DNA of 64,000 bases from Candidula unifasciata (GCA_905116865.2 CAJHNH020000190.1:93501-157500), one strand, 5' to 3'; positions 9,541-21,010 are shown, numbered from the stretch's first letter. The notes: generated by a model from the letters alone, not told the origin. Translations and numbers: made by a program.

Positions 9541-10722
9541 ATGTGGTGTAAAGGCGACTGATGTGGTGTAAAGGTGACTAGTGTGAAGGTGACTGATGTG
9601 GTGTGAAGGCGACTGATGTGGTGTGAAATTGACTGTTGTAGTGTGAAGGTGACTGATGTGGTGAAAATGTGATTGATGTGGTGTGAAGGTGACTTGTGTG
9701 ATGTGAAGGTGACTGTTGTGGTGTGAAGGTGACTGATGTGTTTGAAGGTGACTGGTGTGGTGTGAAGGTGACTTGTGTGGTGTGAAGGCGACTGATGTGG
9801 TGTGAAGGTGACTGATGTGATGTGAAGGTGACTGATGTGGTGTGAAGGCGACTGATGTGGTGTGAAGGCGACTGATGTGGCGTGAAGGTGACTGATATGG
9901 TGTGAAGGCGACTGATGTGGTGTGAAGGCGACTGATGTGGTGTGAAGGTGACTGATGTGATGTGAAGGTGACTGATCTGGTGTGAAGGTGACTTGTGTGG
10001 TGTGAAGGTGACTGATGTGGTGTGAAGGCGACTGATGTGGTGTGAAGGTGACTGGTGTGGTGTGAAGGTGACTGATGTGGTGTGAAGGTGACTGATGTGG
10101 TGTGAAGGTGACTGGTGTGGTGTGAAGGTGACTGATGTGATGTGAAGGTGACTGGTGTGATGTGAAGGTGACTGATGTGATGTGAAGGTGACTGGTGTGA
10201 TGTGAAGGTGACTGGTGTGGTGTGAAGGCGACTGATGTGGTGTGAAGGTGACTGATGTGATGTGAAGGTGACTGATGTGGTGTGAAGGCGACTGATGTGG
10301 TGTGAAGGCGACTGATGTGGCGTGAAGGTGACTGATATGGTGTGAAGGCGACTGATGTGGTGTGAAGGCGACTGATGTGGTGTGAAGGTGACTGATGTGA
10401 TGTGAAGGTGACTGATCTGGTGTGAAGGTGACTTGTGTGGTGTGAAGGTGACTGATGTGGTGTGAAGGTGACTGATGTGGTGTGAAGGTGACTTGTGTGG
10501 TGTGAAGGTGACTGATGTGATGTGAAGGTGACTGGTGTGATGTGAAGGTGACTGATGTGATGTGAAGGTGACTGGTGTGATGTGAAGGTGACTGGTGTGG
10601 TGTGAATGTGACTGGTGTGGTGTGAAGGTGACTGATGTGATGTGAAGGTGACTGATGTGATGTGAAGGTGACTGATGTGGTGTGAAGGTGACTGATGTGG
10701 TGTGAAGGTGACTGGTGTGGTG
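9536..10722. repeat. 20-bp minisatellite, about 59 copies
   Basis: The unit is GACTGATGTGGTGTGAAGGT with position-specific variants (GGTG/GATG/TGTG, GTGG/GTGA, GGT/GGC). Rare variants recur 440 bp apart (CGTGAAGGTG at 9881 and 10321; ACTGATCTGG at 9971 and 10411), showing higher-order duplication. Two ~415-codon His/Ser/Thr ORFs on the minus strand are frame artefacts of the array. Confidence 0.95.
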
Positions 10723-10849
10723 CTTACCACAGCAGCCATCAAATGTTGATTCGTCAGCAGTCATGTGAATCTAGCTAACACTATACCCCCTTGTCGTCAA
10801 GGTGTCTGTATATGGTTGTGTACTTTAACATACTTTATGTTGAAATAGT

Positions 10850-11360
10850 TCACAGTTTGAGAATCATCGTGTTGGGACAAGAAGCTGCTGGTTTGAAACA
10901 TACAGTGAAAGTATCTCTGTGTAATAAACATCATAGTCTGAGAACCATCGTGAAGAGAACTGGAGATGGTCGGTTTGATCATGCAGTCTCAGTGTCTCTG
11001 TGCATTGGACGCACAGCATGAGAAGCTTTGCCTCGGGACTAGAAAAGTCTAGTTGAAAGCTGCAGTGACATTATCTCTGTGTATTAGACAGCATAGTTTA
11101 AGAAGCTTCGTACCTGGGGCTAGTGGATGTTAGGTTGAAACATGTAATGACAGTATCTCTCTGCATTGGATATCATCGTTTGAGAGTCATAGTGCCGAGA
11201 CCAATAGATTCTTGGTGGAAATATTTGTAGTGACAGTATCTCTGTACACTACACACCATAGTTTGAGAATCATCGTACCTGTGTCAGTAGATGCTTGGTG
11301 GAACATGTAGTGACAGTATCTTTGTATACTGGACACCATAGTTTTAGACGCATCGGCACC
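10850..11360. repeat. Diverged ~80-bp tandem repeat, about 6 copies
   Basis: Units begin GTTTGAGAATCATCGT and contain TGACAGTATCTCTGT followed by an A-rich CACCATA end. Copies start near 10855, 10937, 11018, 11097, 11179 and 11262. Divergence is high, so this is an old array. Confidence 0.75.
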
Positions 11361-11640
11361 AGGAAAGTATAGAGATACAGTGGTAACACTATTTCTGTTT
11401 CAACTGTAGGCAATTGTGTAGCGAGCAAACAATCTATGTACACAATGACTCTAGCCTCCTTGTACAAACTGATCTATGTAAACTTACTGTAGCCTGCTTG
11501 TACAAACTGAAGCTACTAGAACCTTCTCTGTCTGCTTTATATAATTATGATTAGGATTAAGAACTGATTATTCCGTCTGTGACAAACCGACTATTGGTCA
11601 CTCAGCAATGATCTACAGGAGAGTAGAAACTATAGAAGAA

Positions 11641-12010
11641 TTATGTTGCTATTGGCAGAAAGCTAAGAGATGAACAGGCAGATTTTCGGCCAAAAAGATC
11701 CTGTACTGACCAGATAGCCACGTTACGTATAATACTAGAGCAAAGCATTGAACTTTACAATGGTGTGACTATGAAAAAGCTTTTGACAGCATTGATAGGG
11801 AATCTCTCTGGGAATTTATGGGTCACGATGGAGTTCCACATACCAATATTAACTTAGTAAAGGTAACATAAAAAGATATGAGGGAAAGCTAACAGATACA
11901 TTTGAAATTAAAACATGTGTGCGACAGGATGTCTTTTGTCGTCTTTTGTCCTATTTTTACTGACTATAGACTCGATTATGAAGACAGTAACTGCTAACAA
12001 CAAGAATGGA
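11641..12010 (+). mobile_element. RTE-type LINE reverse transcriptase, decayed fragment
   Basis: Conceptual translation across frames gives LRDEQADFRPKRSCTDQIAT, LRIILEQSIELYNG, then DYEKAFDSIDRESLWEF (motif A) and a degraded motif B region (KTCVRQDVFC). An in-frame stop interrupts the segment just before motif A and several frame losses follow. Gene order and motifs match the RTE clade. The finger and palm portion only is present. It may belong to the same family as the C-terminal fragment at 17.4 kb. Confidence 0.75.
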
Positions 12011-12964
12011 ACAGTGGACCAAAAAAAAAAAAAAAATAAGAGAACAATAATTTCAGTAAATCTCTAATTTACATACGTTTGGAGAACTCTGCAAATCTGG
12101 AAATTTACTAGGTGAAAGGTTAAGAGTTGTAGCCCTTTTGATGGATCCTCTGGCACCGTAGAATTTAAGAATCACTGTCATTAAAATATTCCATGTATTT
12201 GTCAAAAATCAGCCGTTTTGTTGAACTCTTCTTTGTGTATTAGTTGCTTCATCCATCCATTTCTGGCGAAACAACCGTTACTCATTACAATTAGAGAATG
12301 AATTAACACTGTTAAAAACGAAAACTGTACTTTCAAACACTCAAAAGTCAAGGCACGTTGAAAATTAGGCAATACACTACGCACTTCGCAAAAAACTACA
12401 CATTGTTGGCAGGCAAATTTGAAAACTCAGTACAGTTTTAATTCACAAGTGACTTACAACACAAGCAAAAGTAAACATAACCTATACCAAAGCGTTGAAA
12501 TAATGTGAACTATTGTCAACTCCAACCGCCTGTAAGCTTTAAAAAAAAAAGCCCAAGATAACTACATACCTCAAGAGAGCCCCAATACTTTGTGTAGTAA
12601 AATGTGCGTTCAACAGGGAACGGCCGTGCAAATATTCTCTCGTTTTCTCGCCCCCTCACTGTCGCGCGAAACCCGTTTTACAAACACGCCTGTCCTGATC
12701 CCCCACATAGGATGCCTTTGGGTAAATTTCCTTGACACTGTTACATGAAGACACATTCTCCGGCTTGTGATCGCTATTTGATCAACAGACGTAAACACAT
12801 GGAAGGCAACGTTGAGTAGCACCTGTTAGTGTTGACTGCTTCTATTTGACATCTTACAGTCTAGGCGCCATTCTGATTATCTGAGACTGTTATTTATATC
12901 TGAAATTCTCGGGACTGACTTACATAAATTACTTCCTTCAACTCTATCCTTGTAAAAATAACAT
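12011..12964. other. No gene or repeat recognised
   Basis: About 950 bp with only short ORFs and A-rich runs. No motif, tandem repeat or SINE similarity was noticed. Confidence 0.4.
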
Positions 12965-13107
12965 GTGACTGACTGAATGACGTTAACCCTACAAGGCCCA
13001 CACAACGAGCATTTAACAGTCGGTGACACAAAGTGAAACCATTCTAATGAGAATTCCCTCAGGCACAAGTCCCAGAAACCCTGTTCAACCGTAAAGTTAT
13101 ATTAGAG
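12965..13107 (-). repeat. Family F repeat, interrupted by hAT MITE
   Basis: A minus-strand family F copy with a GACTGACTGAATGACGTT tail. It stops at the MITE left end and resumes at 15185-15245 (GGGCCCTCAGCGACC, ATGGGGCTTTCAAATTT), so the MITE inserted into it. Confidence 0.6.
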
Positions 13108-15184
13108 CAGCGGTTATCAACATTTCTAATGCCGCGACCCTTTAATACAGTCCCTCGTCTTGTGGCGACCCTTTAATGCAGTCCCTCATTTTGTGGGGAC
13201 CCTTTAACACAGTCCCTCGTGTTGTGGCGACCCTTTAATACAGTCCCTCGTGTTGTGGCGAGCCTTTAATACAGTTCCTCGTGTTGTGGCGACCCTTTAA
13301 TACAGTCCCTTGTGTTTTGGCGACCCTTTAATACAGTCCCTCGCGTTGTGGGGACCCTTTAATACAGTCCCTCATGTTGTGATGACCCTTTAATACAGTC
13401 CTTCGTATTGCGGCGACCCTTTAATACAGTCCCTCGTGTTGTGGCGACCCTTTAATACAGTCCCTCGCGTTGTGGCGACCCTTTAATACAGTCCCTCGCG
13501 TTGTGGCGACCCTTTAATACAGTCCCTCGCGTTGTGGCGACCCTTTAATACAGTCCCTCGCGTTGTGGCGACCCTTTAATACAGTCCCTCGTGTTGTGGC
13601 GACCCTTTAATACAGTCCCTCGTGTTGTGGCGACCCTTTAATACAGTCCCTCGTGTTGTGGCGACCCTTTAATACAGTCCCTCGCGTTGTGGGGACCCTT
13701 TAATACAGTCCCTCATGTTGTGATGACCCTTTAATACAGTCCTTCGTATTGCGGCGACCCTTTAATACAGTCCCTCGTGTTGTGGCGACCCTTTAATGCA
13801 GTTCCCTCTTGTTGTGGCGACCCTTTAATACAGTCCCTCATGTTGTGGCAACCCTTTAATACAGTCCCTCATGTTGTGGCAACCCTTTAATACAGTCCCT
13901 CATGTTGTGGCGACCCTTTAATACAGTTCCCTCATGTTGTGGCGACCCTTTAATACAGTTCTCTTATGTTGTGGCGACCCTTTAATACAGTTACCTCATG
14001 TTGTGGCGACCCTTTAATACAGTTCCCTTATGTTGTGGCGACCCTTTAATGCAGTTCCCTCATGTTGTGGCGACCCTTTAATACAGTTCTCTCATCTTGT
14101 GGCGACCCTTTAATGCAGTTGCCTCATGTTGTGGCGACCCTTTAATACAGTCCCTCGTGTTGTGGCGACCCTTTAATGCAGTTCCCTCATGTTGTGGCGA
14201 CCCTTTAATACAGTTCTCTCATGTTGTGGCGACCCTTTAATACAGTTCTCTCATGTTGTGGCGACCCTTTAATACAGTCCCTCGTGTTGTGGCGACCCTT
14301 TAATGCAGTTCCCTCATGTTGTGGCGACCCTTTAATACAGTTCTCTCATGTTGTGGCGACCCTTTAATACAGTTCTCTCATGTTGTGGCGACCCTTTAAT
14401 ACAGTTCCCTCATGTTGTGGCGACCCTTTAATACAGTTCCCTCATGTTGTGGCGACCCTTTAATGCAGTTCCCTCATGTTGTGGCGACCCTTTAATACAG
14501 TCCCTCGTGTTGTGGCGACCCTTTAATGCAGTTCCCTCATGTTGTGGCGACCCTTTAATACAGTTCCCTCATGCTGTGGCGGCCCTTTAATACGGTCCCT
14601 CATGTTGTGACGACCCTTTAATACAGTTCTCTCATGTTGTGGCGACCCTTTAATACAGTTCCCTCATGTTGTGGCGACCCTTTAATACAGTTCCCTCATG
14701 TTGTGGCGACCCTTTAATACAGTTCCCTCATGTTGTGGCGACCCTTTAATACAGTTCCCTCATGTTGTGGGGACCCTTTAATACAGTTCCCTCATGTTGT
14801 GGCGACCCTTTAATGCAGTTCCCTCATGTTGTGGCGACCCTTTAATACAGTTCTCTCATGTTGTGGCGACCCTTTAATGCAGTTCCCTCATGTTGTGGCG
14901 ACCCTTTAATACAGTTCCCTCATGCTGTGGCGGCCCTTTAAAACGGTCCCTCATGTTGTGACGACCCTTTAATACAGTTCCTTTATGTTGTGGCGACCCT
15001 TTAATACAGTTTCTTTATGTTGTGGCGACCCTTTAATACAGTTCCTCGTGTTGTGGCGACCACCAAACAATTAGTTTCCTCCATAACTTCAAATAATTTG
15101 TGTTTTCCTATGGTTTTAGGCGACCCCTGTGAAAGGGTCGTTCGATCCAAAAAGGGGTCGCGATCGGCAGGTTGAAAACTGCTG
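13108..15184. mobile_element. hAT MITE bloated by internal 31/32-bp minisatellite
   Basis: The left end is CAGCGGTTATCAACATTTC and the right end is GGCAGGTTGAAAACTGCTG. The 8-bp flanks are TATTAGAG (13100-13107) and TATTAGGG (15185-15192), a 7/8 TSD. Between them lie about 61 copies of a 31-bp unit (GCGACCCTTTAATACAGTCC plus CTCGTGTTGTG), with a 32-bp variant (CAGTTCCCTC) dominating after about 13.8 kb. The right arm (GGCGACCCCTGTGAAAGGG, TTCGATCC, GGGGTCGCGAT) is normal for the family. The element is therefore about 2.08 kb instead of about 200 bp. The unit equals the natural MITE segment bounded by two GCGACC direct repeats. Confidence 0.9.
13128..15060. repeat. 31/32-bp minisatellite inside the MITE
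   Basis: About 61 units with a regional composition shift from CCTCGTG types to TCCCTCATG types. Multi-unit blocks recur, for example the CGGCCCTTTAA(T/A)ACGG variant near 14580 and 14935. The second occurrence indicates a block duplication of about 355 bp. Confidence 0.95.
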
Positions 15185-15245
15185 TATTAGGGCCCTCAGC
15201 GACCTCAAGTCCAGCTGGAATGGGGCTTTCAAATTTAAAAATAAA
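15185..15245 (-). repeat. Family F repeat, remainder beyond the MITE
   Basis: It completes the copy begun at 12965. The GGCCCTC...CCAG...GGGGCTTTCAAAT order matches the minus-strand 5' part of family F. Confidence 0.55.
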
Positions 15246-15417
15246 AATGTGTCCCATACTGGTACAATAAACGAGTGTAAGTGGAGAAATAACATCGAAA
15301 ATAATACATTTGTGAGTTTGAAACTGCGTCAGAGTGCCAAAAGCAATTCTGTTATTGTTTTAACGCCTCTATCTGGCCGTTATCGGGAGCCCTAACAAAC
15401 CCCGACCTATAGGATGA

Positions 15418-15536
15418 AGAGGGTTTCTGGGACCTGTCCTGGGATGTTCCTCGCCGAAGTGGTAGATCTTTGTGTCACCGGGTGTTTATCGCACAGTGTG
15501 ATGCCCTGATGGGGTTAAGCGTCAATCAATCAACCA
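15418..15536 (+). repeat. Family F repeat with (TCAA)n tail
   Basis: GGTTTCTGGGACCT, TTTGTGTCACCGGGTGTTTA and GATGCCCTGATGGGG are family F landmarks. The tail reads TCAATCAATCAACCAAT. The 5' part is missing. Confidence 0.7.
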
Positions 15537-15844
15537 ATACTACATACTTATGCAACGGCTTATGTATAAAGAATATGCTTTAAGGTTTTTTTAAATCTAC
15601 ATTTCGGTATCCTCGCCTACTATGTACCTTGTTTTAGTAAGATACAAAGCTGACCTCTCGACCTTTCGGTTGAGGTCAGTCGCCTGCAGGGGTCAAACCG
15701 CTAGCAGACGGGAAAAGGGCGGGCGGTTTTCATTGGCGGCATTATGAGGTACGCCATGTCGAGGGGGACTCATATTAATGGGGACAGCAATTTTAGGAGA
15801 TGGGGACACCACTCTAAGGCGGGACACTACATTAGGGGAGACAC

Positions 15845-16010
15845 TACGTCGCAAGCTAGCTCGGTTCGGGCACGTGGGGAGATATGATTCGATTGCAAAG
15901 ACTGTACTTCAAGGAACACTGGAAAGGGAAAGGGGGGGGGGGGGGGGTATCGAAGAAGAGGAGAGCAAAGAACCAACTGGAATAGAAACATAAAAAGATG
16001 GAGAGGACTA
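15845..16010 (+). mobile_element. LINE C-terminal fragment
   Basis: Translation gives LRRKLARFGHVGRYDSIAKT followed by VLQGTLERER and, after a G-run frame disruption, RRRGEQRTNWNRNIKRW. This resembles the FGHV...RGRxxxxWxDNI tail common at the C-terminus of animal LINE polymerases. The polymerase core is absent. Confidence 0.6.
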
Positions 16011-16627
16011 AATTAGCATACACTTATTCATCAAGCAGAGGAAGATGGCGGGTTTTGTGTGCTCGTGCTTCCATAGTTACACCTCCACAACCTGAAGGAG
16101 TCAAGGGTCAAGATTTTGTTTTACACCATGTAACAACTAGTGCCCTAACTACAAAATCGTCGAATATTCAAATGAGCTACCTGAAGTTTGCCAGGTTGGA
16201 CTACCATCCAGATTACGACTCTTGAAGCCTCAGTGATGATTAAACTTTCGGGTAGCAGCACGAAAAAAAGAGGCATCGTCCTGGGTAGACGACCTTGTTG
16301 TCGGTGGGGACAGTACTCGACTTGCGTCTGTCTCCATTGATCGCATGCACACTGCAGGGATCATTTGCTCTTGATGGCGTGCGATGCTAAGCCATTTTAT
16401 TTGGCGCACAAAACCTAGTCACAATTATAACCAAAATCCACCCTCCCCCCCTCTTCGGGAATGCTGTTAAGCAAAGGAACGGAACAGGAACAAGAGGGAG
16501 TGGAAGGACGCAGGGGGAAGGGGGGGGGGTAGAGAAATATCTTAATGAGGAAGTCCTCTCCAGAAGATGAGACCCGTCAACGGATTAGAGAATTTAGAGG
16601 TGGGTTGTCAAGATGCTTTGTACATTT
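16011..16627. other. No gene or repeat recognised
   Basis: Short ORFs and C/G-rich runs only. Confidence 0.4.
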
Positions 16628-17003
16628 AGGTTTAGACGACGGATCAACATCACGTCACAAGGGCAGTAACCTACAAGTGTTCCGTTCTAATTTTGACTCA
16701 AGCCTGAGTCCGAAGAATTGCAGCGCAGTGCACGAACTCCGTAGCACCGACGAGGATCCTGGAATACTTTGAGTGATTTTTAACTGTAATTTGTGCCCGA
16801 GCAGGGCCGTTAGGCTACCTTTTTCAATTTCCAAATGCCAAGGAATGTTTTACAATACAGACGGGTGTCCGATCTTACTACCCAGAAACAAGGGAAAATT
16901 ACTAGAACACGTGAAAAAATCCTAGGCTTTACCGGGGCCTGAACCCAGGACCTCCAGCACTCGAGGCGGACCCATGCCTCGAGACTACGCAGCCTACCCC
17001 GCC
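16628..17003 (-). repeat. Family C tRNA-derived SINE, near full length
   Basis: The minus-strand head includes TAGTCTCGAGGCATGGG and the B-box-like CTGGGTTCAGGCCCC. It is followed by the ACACCCGTCTGTATTG segment and the CAGGATCCTCGTCGGTGCTA tail domain, ending near TTGATCCGTCGTC. It is about 375 bp, the full family length. Confidence 0.75.
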
Positions 17004-17351
17004 CCCTCTCTCCCCCCCCCCCCCCCCCGAGCTTTCTAAATTGATGAGAAAAAGTGTGACAACGTGTTGACAACTGAATAAGTTCACAGAAACGAACAAT
17101 AAAGGTCAAGACAGGGAGGTAAATATCTAGATCGCCAAACCACATGGTTGGGGCAGGACAAGCGCACTGAACTGATCCACGATTCTGGTGATCCTGTGAA
17201 ATGGCGATCCCTGACCTCCTACGCTGATCGGCATGAAACTAGACGATGATAATCTGTAACTGCAGCATGTACTCAGCCTCTACCAGTCAGGCTAAACTGG
17301 GTTAATGATCTTGTCTCGTCTGATTGACAGCCGTATAGTAGTGTCGTCAAT

Positions 17352-17967
17352 GGTGTTATTTTAGGACAAGTACGGAAATTTAAGTATATGGGCACATGGA
17401 TAACATCAGATGGAAGATGTATAACTGAAATAAGAAACAGAATTGGACAGGCAAAAACTGCATTTTATAAAATGAAAAACATCTTGTGCAATATATCCTT
17501 GTCATTGAGAGTTAGAAAAAGAATTCTTGCTTCATACATACACCCAGTTTTAACATATGGCTGTGAATCCTGGACAATCGGTAGGCAGGCCAAACAATTA
17601 TTAGAGGCCTCAGAGATGTGGATTTACAGAAGAAGGCTTAGAATACCTTGGACAGCCAAAAAGAGCAACCAAGAGGTTTTGAAAGAGGTGGGAGCCCGAA
17701 GACAACTTTTCACAGACATCAGAAGGAGACAGTCATCATTTTTCGGCCATGTTATGCGAAGAGGGAAAATAGAACATGTTGTGACCACTGGAAAGATCTG
17801 TGGAAGGAGGGATAGAGGAAGACAACGAGAGAAGATTCTTGACAGTCTTGTTGCATGGCATGAAGGTGTGTCGGCACACGAACTGATACATGCTGCAGGA
17901 GATGGCAGACTATGGAGAGGCATGATCGCCCACGCCAGTCGGCAAGGCACCTGATGATGATGATAGT
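17352..17967 (+). mobile_element. RTE-clade LINE, C-terminal polymerase fragment
   Basis: An open frame of about 190 codons reads KYMGTWITSDGRCITEIRNR, YIHPVLTYGCESWTIG, then RRRLRIPWTAKKSNQEVLKE, FFGHVMRRGKIEHVVTTG and RRDRGRQREKILDSL. The order (thumb, WTA..SN motif, FGHxMRR, RGRQR) is diagnostic of RTE/BovB-type reverse transcriptases. The polymerase core is missing, so this is a 5'-truncated copy. The stop is at 17952. The 3' end is a short (TGA)n repeat, as expected for RTE elements. It is the best preserved RTE piece here. Confidence 0.85.
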
Positions 17968-18150
17968 AGTGTCAAGAATTTAGTTGACAGAGCGGAAGTA
18001 TATACTCTCAATAAACAATTAAAGTCGGAAGTATCATTGGTAAGTAATGTGAGCAACAACTAGACATGGATAACAACTGACTGCAGGAGTGTTAAAGAAA
18101 AAAAAAAGTAAAAAAAAAATAGAAGGGGATTATAGATTTGCTGCACTAAT

Positions 18151-18381
18151 AACAAGCACGTCGTGGGTGGCTACTAATAAGAGGTGTTTCTTTCGAAGCC
18201 GGAGTGCATCTGTCTAAGAGGTAAGGAACCAACAGGTTGCATGCAAATAAGCCAAATCTGATAAACAGATATGCATGCAAAACTCATCTTCTGGATCAAG
18301 ACTAAAGTCGAGGAGTAGACGAACAATCCGGACTTTTCGCTGGAGTGTAAAGCCGGTGATTTCGAAGAAGAAGAAGAATAA
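18151..18381 (+). repeat. Family G repeat
   Basis: Starts AACAAGCACGTCGTGGGTGG, carries the TTTCGAAGCCGGAGTGCATC body, and ends GATTTCGAAGAAGAAGAAT. The 5' head is partly missing. Confidence 0.65.
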
Positions 18382-18414
18382 GATATACATCAAATAAGGT
18401 AAAATGAAAACCAG

Positions 18415-18795
18415 AAGTGAGGAGTATTGTCTGGTTTTTTTTCACCGGGGCACGCCGGTGTGTTGGGAAATGAACGGGCGGACAGACTGGCTGGCTCTGC
18501 ACAACATGGTGGAATACTGATACATCATAAGGCAGACGTGGTTTGTGCTTTGTGGGAGAGCGTGTAAAGTTCGGAGGAGCAGATGGATCACCACAGTCTG
18601 GTGAGATGATGCAGCAGGACGAGAGGTTCTGGAGATGCTCGAGGCTCAGAGGAAGGGCAAGACGGACGTTTAATCAGAATGCTAATGGCACCATTAGTAT
18701 CGGAACTCTTCACTGACTGCTGAAGATGGGGACGAAGTGCTTATGGGAATGCCCCGAGTGCTGTGATGTCGGTTCTAGAATCAACTGAAAAAAAA
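18415..18795 (+). mobile_element. LINE RNase H 3' fragment
   Basis: This is a second copy of the 3' end of the element at 5096-7060. Both contain the GNExADRLAG RNase H block, the ARRTFNQ-NANGTISIG region and a GATGTCGGTTCT(T/A)GAATAA-like 3' end. Frameshifts and a poly-T/A interruption are present. It is 5'-truncated, consistent with ordinary target-primed reverse transcription. Confidence 0.8.
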
Positions 18796-19047
18796 ATTAA
18801 ACATGCTGGCAAGGACATGATTATTAAAAGGTTGCATGCCACATTCTCAACTAACACCGAACGATAAATAAGATACAAATAATTAACATTCGGCACGACT
18901 TTTGGAACGGACTATAGAACTGAAATATACTTTTATGGTCACCGAAACTGGCTGCTCCCTCGTGGGTCAAACTGACTTCATATCATTTGCCGTCTTCTCA
19001 GTAAAGGGTGGCTACAATAGATCTTCAGCACATTGTCCTAAGCCTCG

Positions 19048-19052
<5 letters not shown>

Positions 19053-19092
<40 letters not shown>
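19053..19092. repeat. (TC)n microsatellite
   Basis: About 20 TC dinucleotides. Confidence 0.95.
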
Positions 19093-19097
<5 letters not shown>

Positions 19098-19888
19098 CTA
19101 TTTTTAATGTTCTCATTCCACTCGTATCGCTGTCTACCTCTTGCTTGCAAGACTTTATCAACATCGAAATACTGACCCTCCTTACATGGACTATTAAATG
19201 GTTAAAGACAGAATTTGGAGCGTATGTTCAACACTAACACTGTGCGTTAAAAATCTACGAAACGCGTATAAACAAGAAAAAAAAAAACCACATATCCCAG
19301 AAAGACATACACAGCTTTCAAGTGTTCACGAGTAGGTGTTCCGCGCAGCACAATAGATCTATCACACAGATTCACCTTGTGTCATTTAGCTCAGCGAAAG
19401 CATTTAAAATTCACTTTGTTGTCAGACTAGTCGATAATATAATGGAGGTGGGAATGTTGGATCAGATTAGGGAAGGTAACGCGATAAATCTTCTTCTTTT
19501 CTGCCTTTTGTATATCCTTAGCCGCACATGACTGCACGGTTTACCAGGGTAATAGCTGTTACGACTGGCCTAATCATAACTTTTTTGAAGATACAGCGTA
19601 CCTGAGATTTGTCCTGTGTCGACAGACAGACTCCTCCTCCTCCTATGGCGTGTGTGAGGGATATTCAACGTGGCAAAATCTGGCCCACAGAGGTTTATCA
19701 AGTGGCACGCGGATCACTGCCATTTGTGTTCTATTGATAATCTTTCTAAGCTGGGGCAAGAGACGCGTGTCCACACTATAAGATGTGTTGTCTACCTTTA
19801 AAGTTCAGTATTGGTTCTGTGCAGACTCTCCTCCTGATTATCATCATTCTTAAGTCGATCTTTCCTCGTTACACCTAATATAGTACGT
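19093..19888. other. No gene or repeat recognised
   Basis: About 800 bp with short ORFs only. Confidence 0.4.
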
Positions 19889-20128
19889 TAAAAGGTTAGT
19901 TGCGTATCCTTTACAGGACGTTGCAGAACCAACCCCAACAGCCCCTGGCTGTTGTGTGGTTTTTCTAGGCCCATTTACGTCCAGTAGTTTGCCATTGCTT
20001 CCTGGACGGTCGGCTTTCTTGATACCACTGTCGAAACCAACGCAAGGCGCATGACCCACAGCTGGATTCGAACCCGGCATCCCGGCATTACGAAGCGTTC
20101 GCATTGACTTAGCCACAGAGCCGACAGC
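19889..20128 (-). repeat. Family A SINE with TSD
   Basis: The minus-strand head GTCGGCTCTGTGGCTAAGTC is near 20125. The B-box region is CGGGTTCGAATCC. ATAGTACGT flanks the copy at 19880-19888 and 20129-20137. Confidence 0.9.
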
Positions 20129-20343
20129 ATAGTACGTAAACATCTCATTTTTGTCGTGACTATTTTCTTTCTGTCTTCTGAAGACAGTGTCCATGTTTGA
20201 CATTGATAGCACGGGACTGGTAAGAATATTATGTTGAACCGTGTTCTTATCCAGGTTCATACTCACATGCTTGCATTTCAAAATTGATGCCGTTTGGTCT
20301 AAAACTGTATTGCATCTTTGTTGGTTTATTTTTATTTAGACGG

Positions 20344-21010
20344 GTTGTAAAATATGCGTATTGTACATAACGGGAAAACAAAAATACATAAGATGTACTA
20401 TATTTCAAGAAAGCAACGCAAACTAATTAGCGTAAAATTTGACTAGAAAGAGCCACACACACACACATGTATGTGACTGGTCCTGCAACGTCCAGTAAGA
20501 GATGTACTCTATTGTACCAGTTTCCGAATTTTGTTTTGTTTTGTTGTTGCTACCAGTGTCGTTATCTTTTTTTTTTTTTTACCATCTTTCCCGTGTGGGT
20601 TCTGGAGCCCCATTAAAAAAACCAGAGTAGACCCACGTATGTGTAGGAGTCGATAACGGGAAAAAGTCGGAGTTGTAAAATATGCGTATTGTACATAACG
20701 GGAAAACAAAAATACGTAAGATGTACTATATTTCAAGAAAGCAACGCAAACTAATTAGCGTAAAATTTGACTAGAAAAACCACAAGAGCCAAACACACAC
20801 AAATGTATGTGATTGGTCCTGCAAGTCCAGTAAGCGATGTACTCTATTGTACCAGTTTCCGAATTTTGTTTTGTTTTGTTGTTGCTACCAGTGTCGTTAT
20901 CTTTTTTTTTTTTTTTACCATCTTTCCCGTGTGGGTTCCGGAGCCCCATTATTTGAAAAACCAGAGTAGACCCACTGACTCCCCAACAAGCATGTCGTAG
21001 GAGTCGACTA
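20344..21010. repeat. Tandem duplication, 328-bp unit
   Basis: The segment starting GTTGTAAAATATGCGTATTG occurs at 20344 and again at 20672 with high identity. The second copy continues into an intact family G repeat. The first copy stops partway into the same repeat, about 70 bp past its head. Confidence 0.85.

Noticed and set aside
9495..10764. Two ~415-codon His/Ser/Thr-rich minus-strand ORFs
   Set aside because: They are two frames of the 20-bp minisatellite. Several frames are open at once, with no initiation context or homology.
12610..13068. Short minus-strand ORFs as host exons
   Set aside because: No splice context or domain was seen, and the second overlaps a family F repeat.
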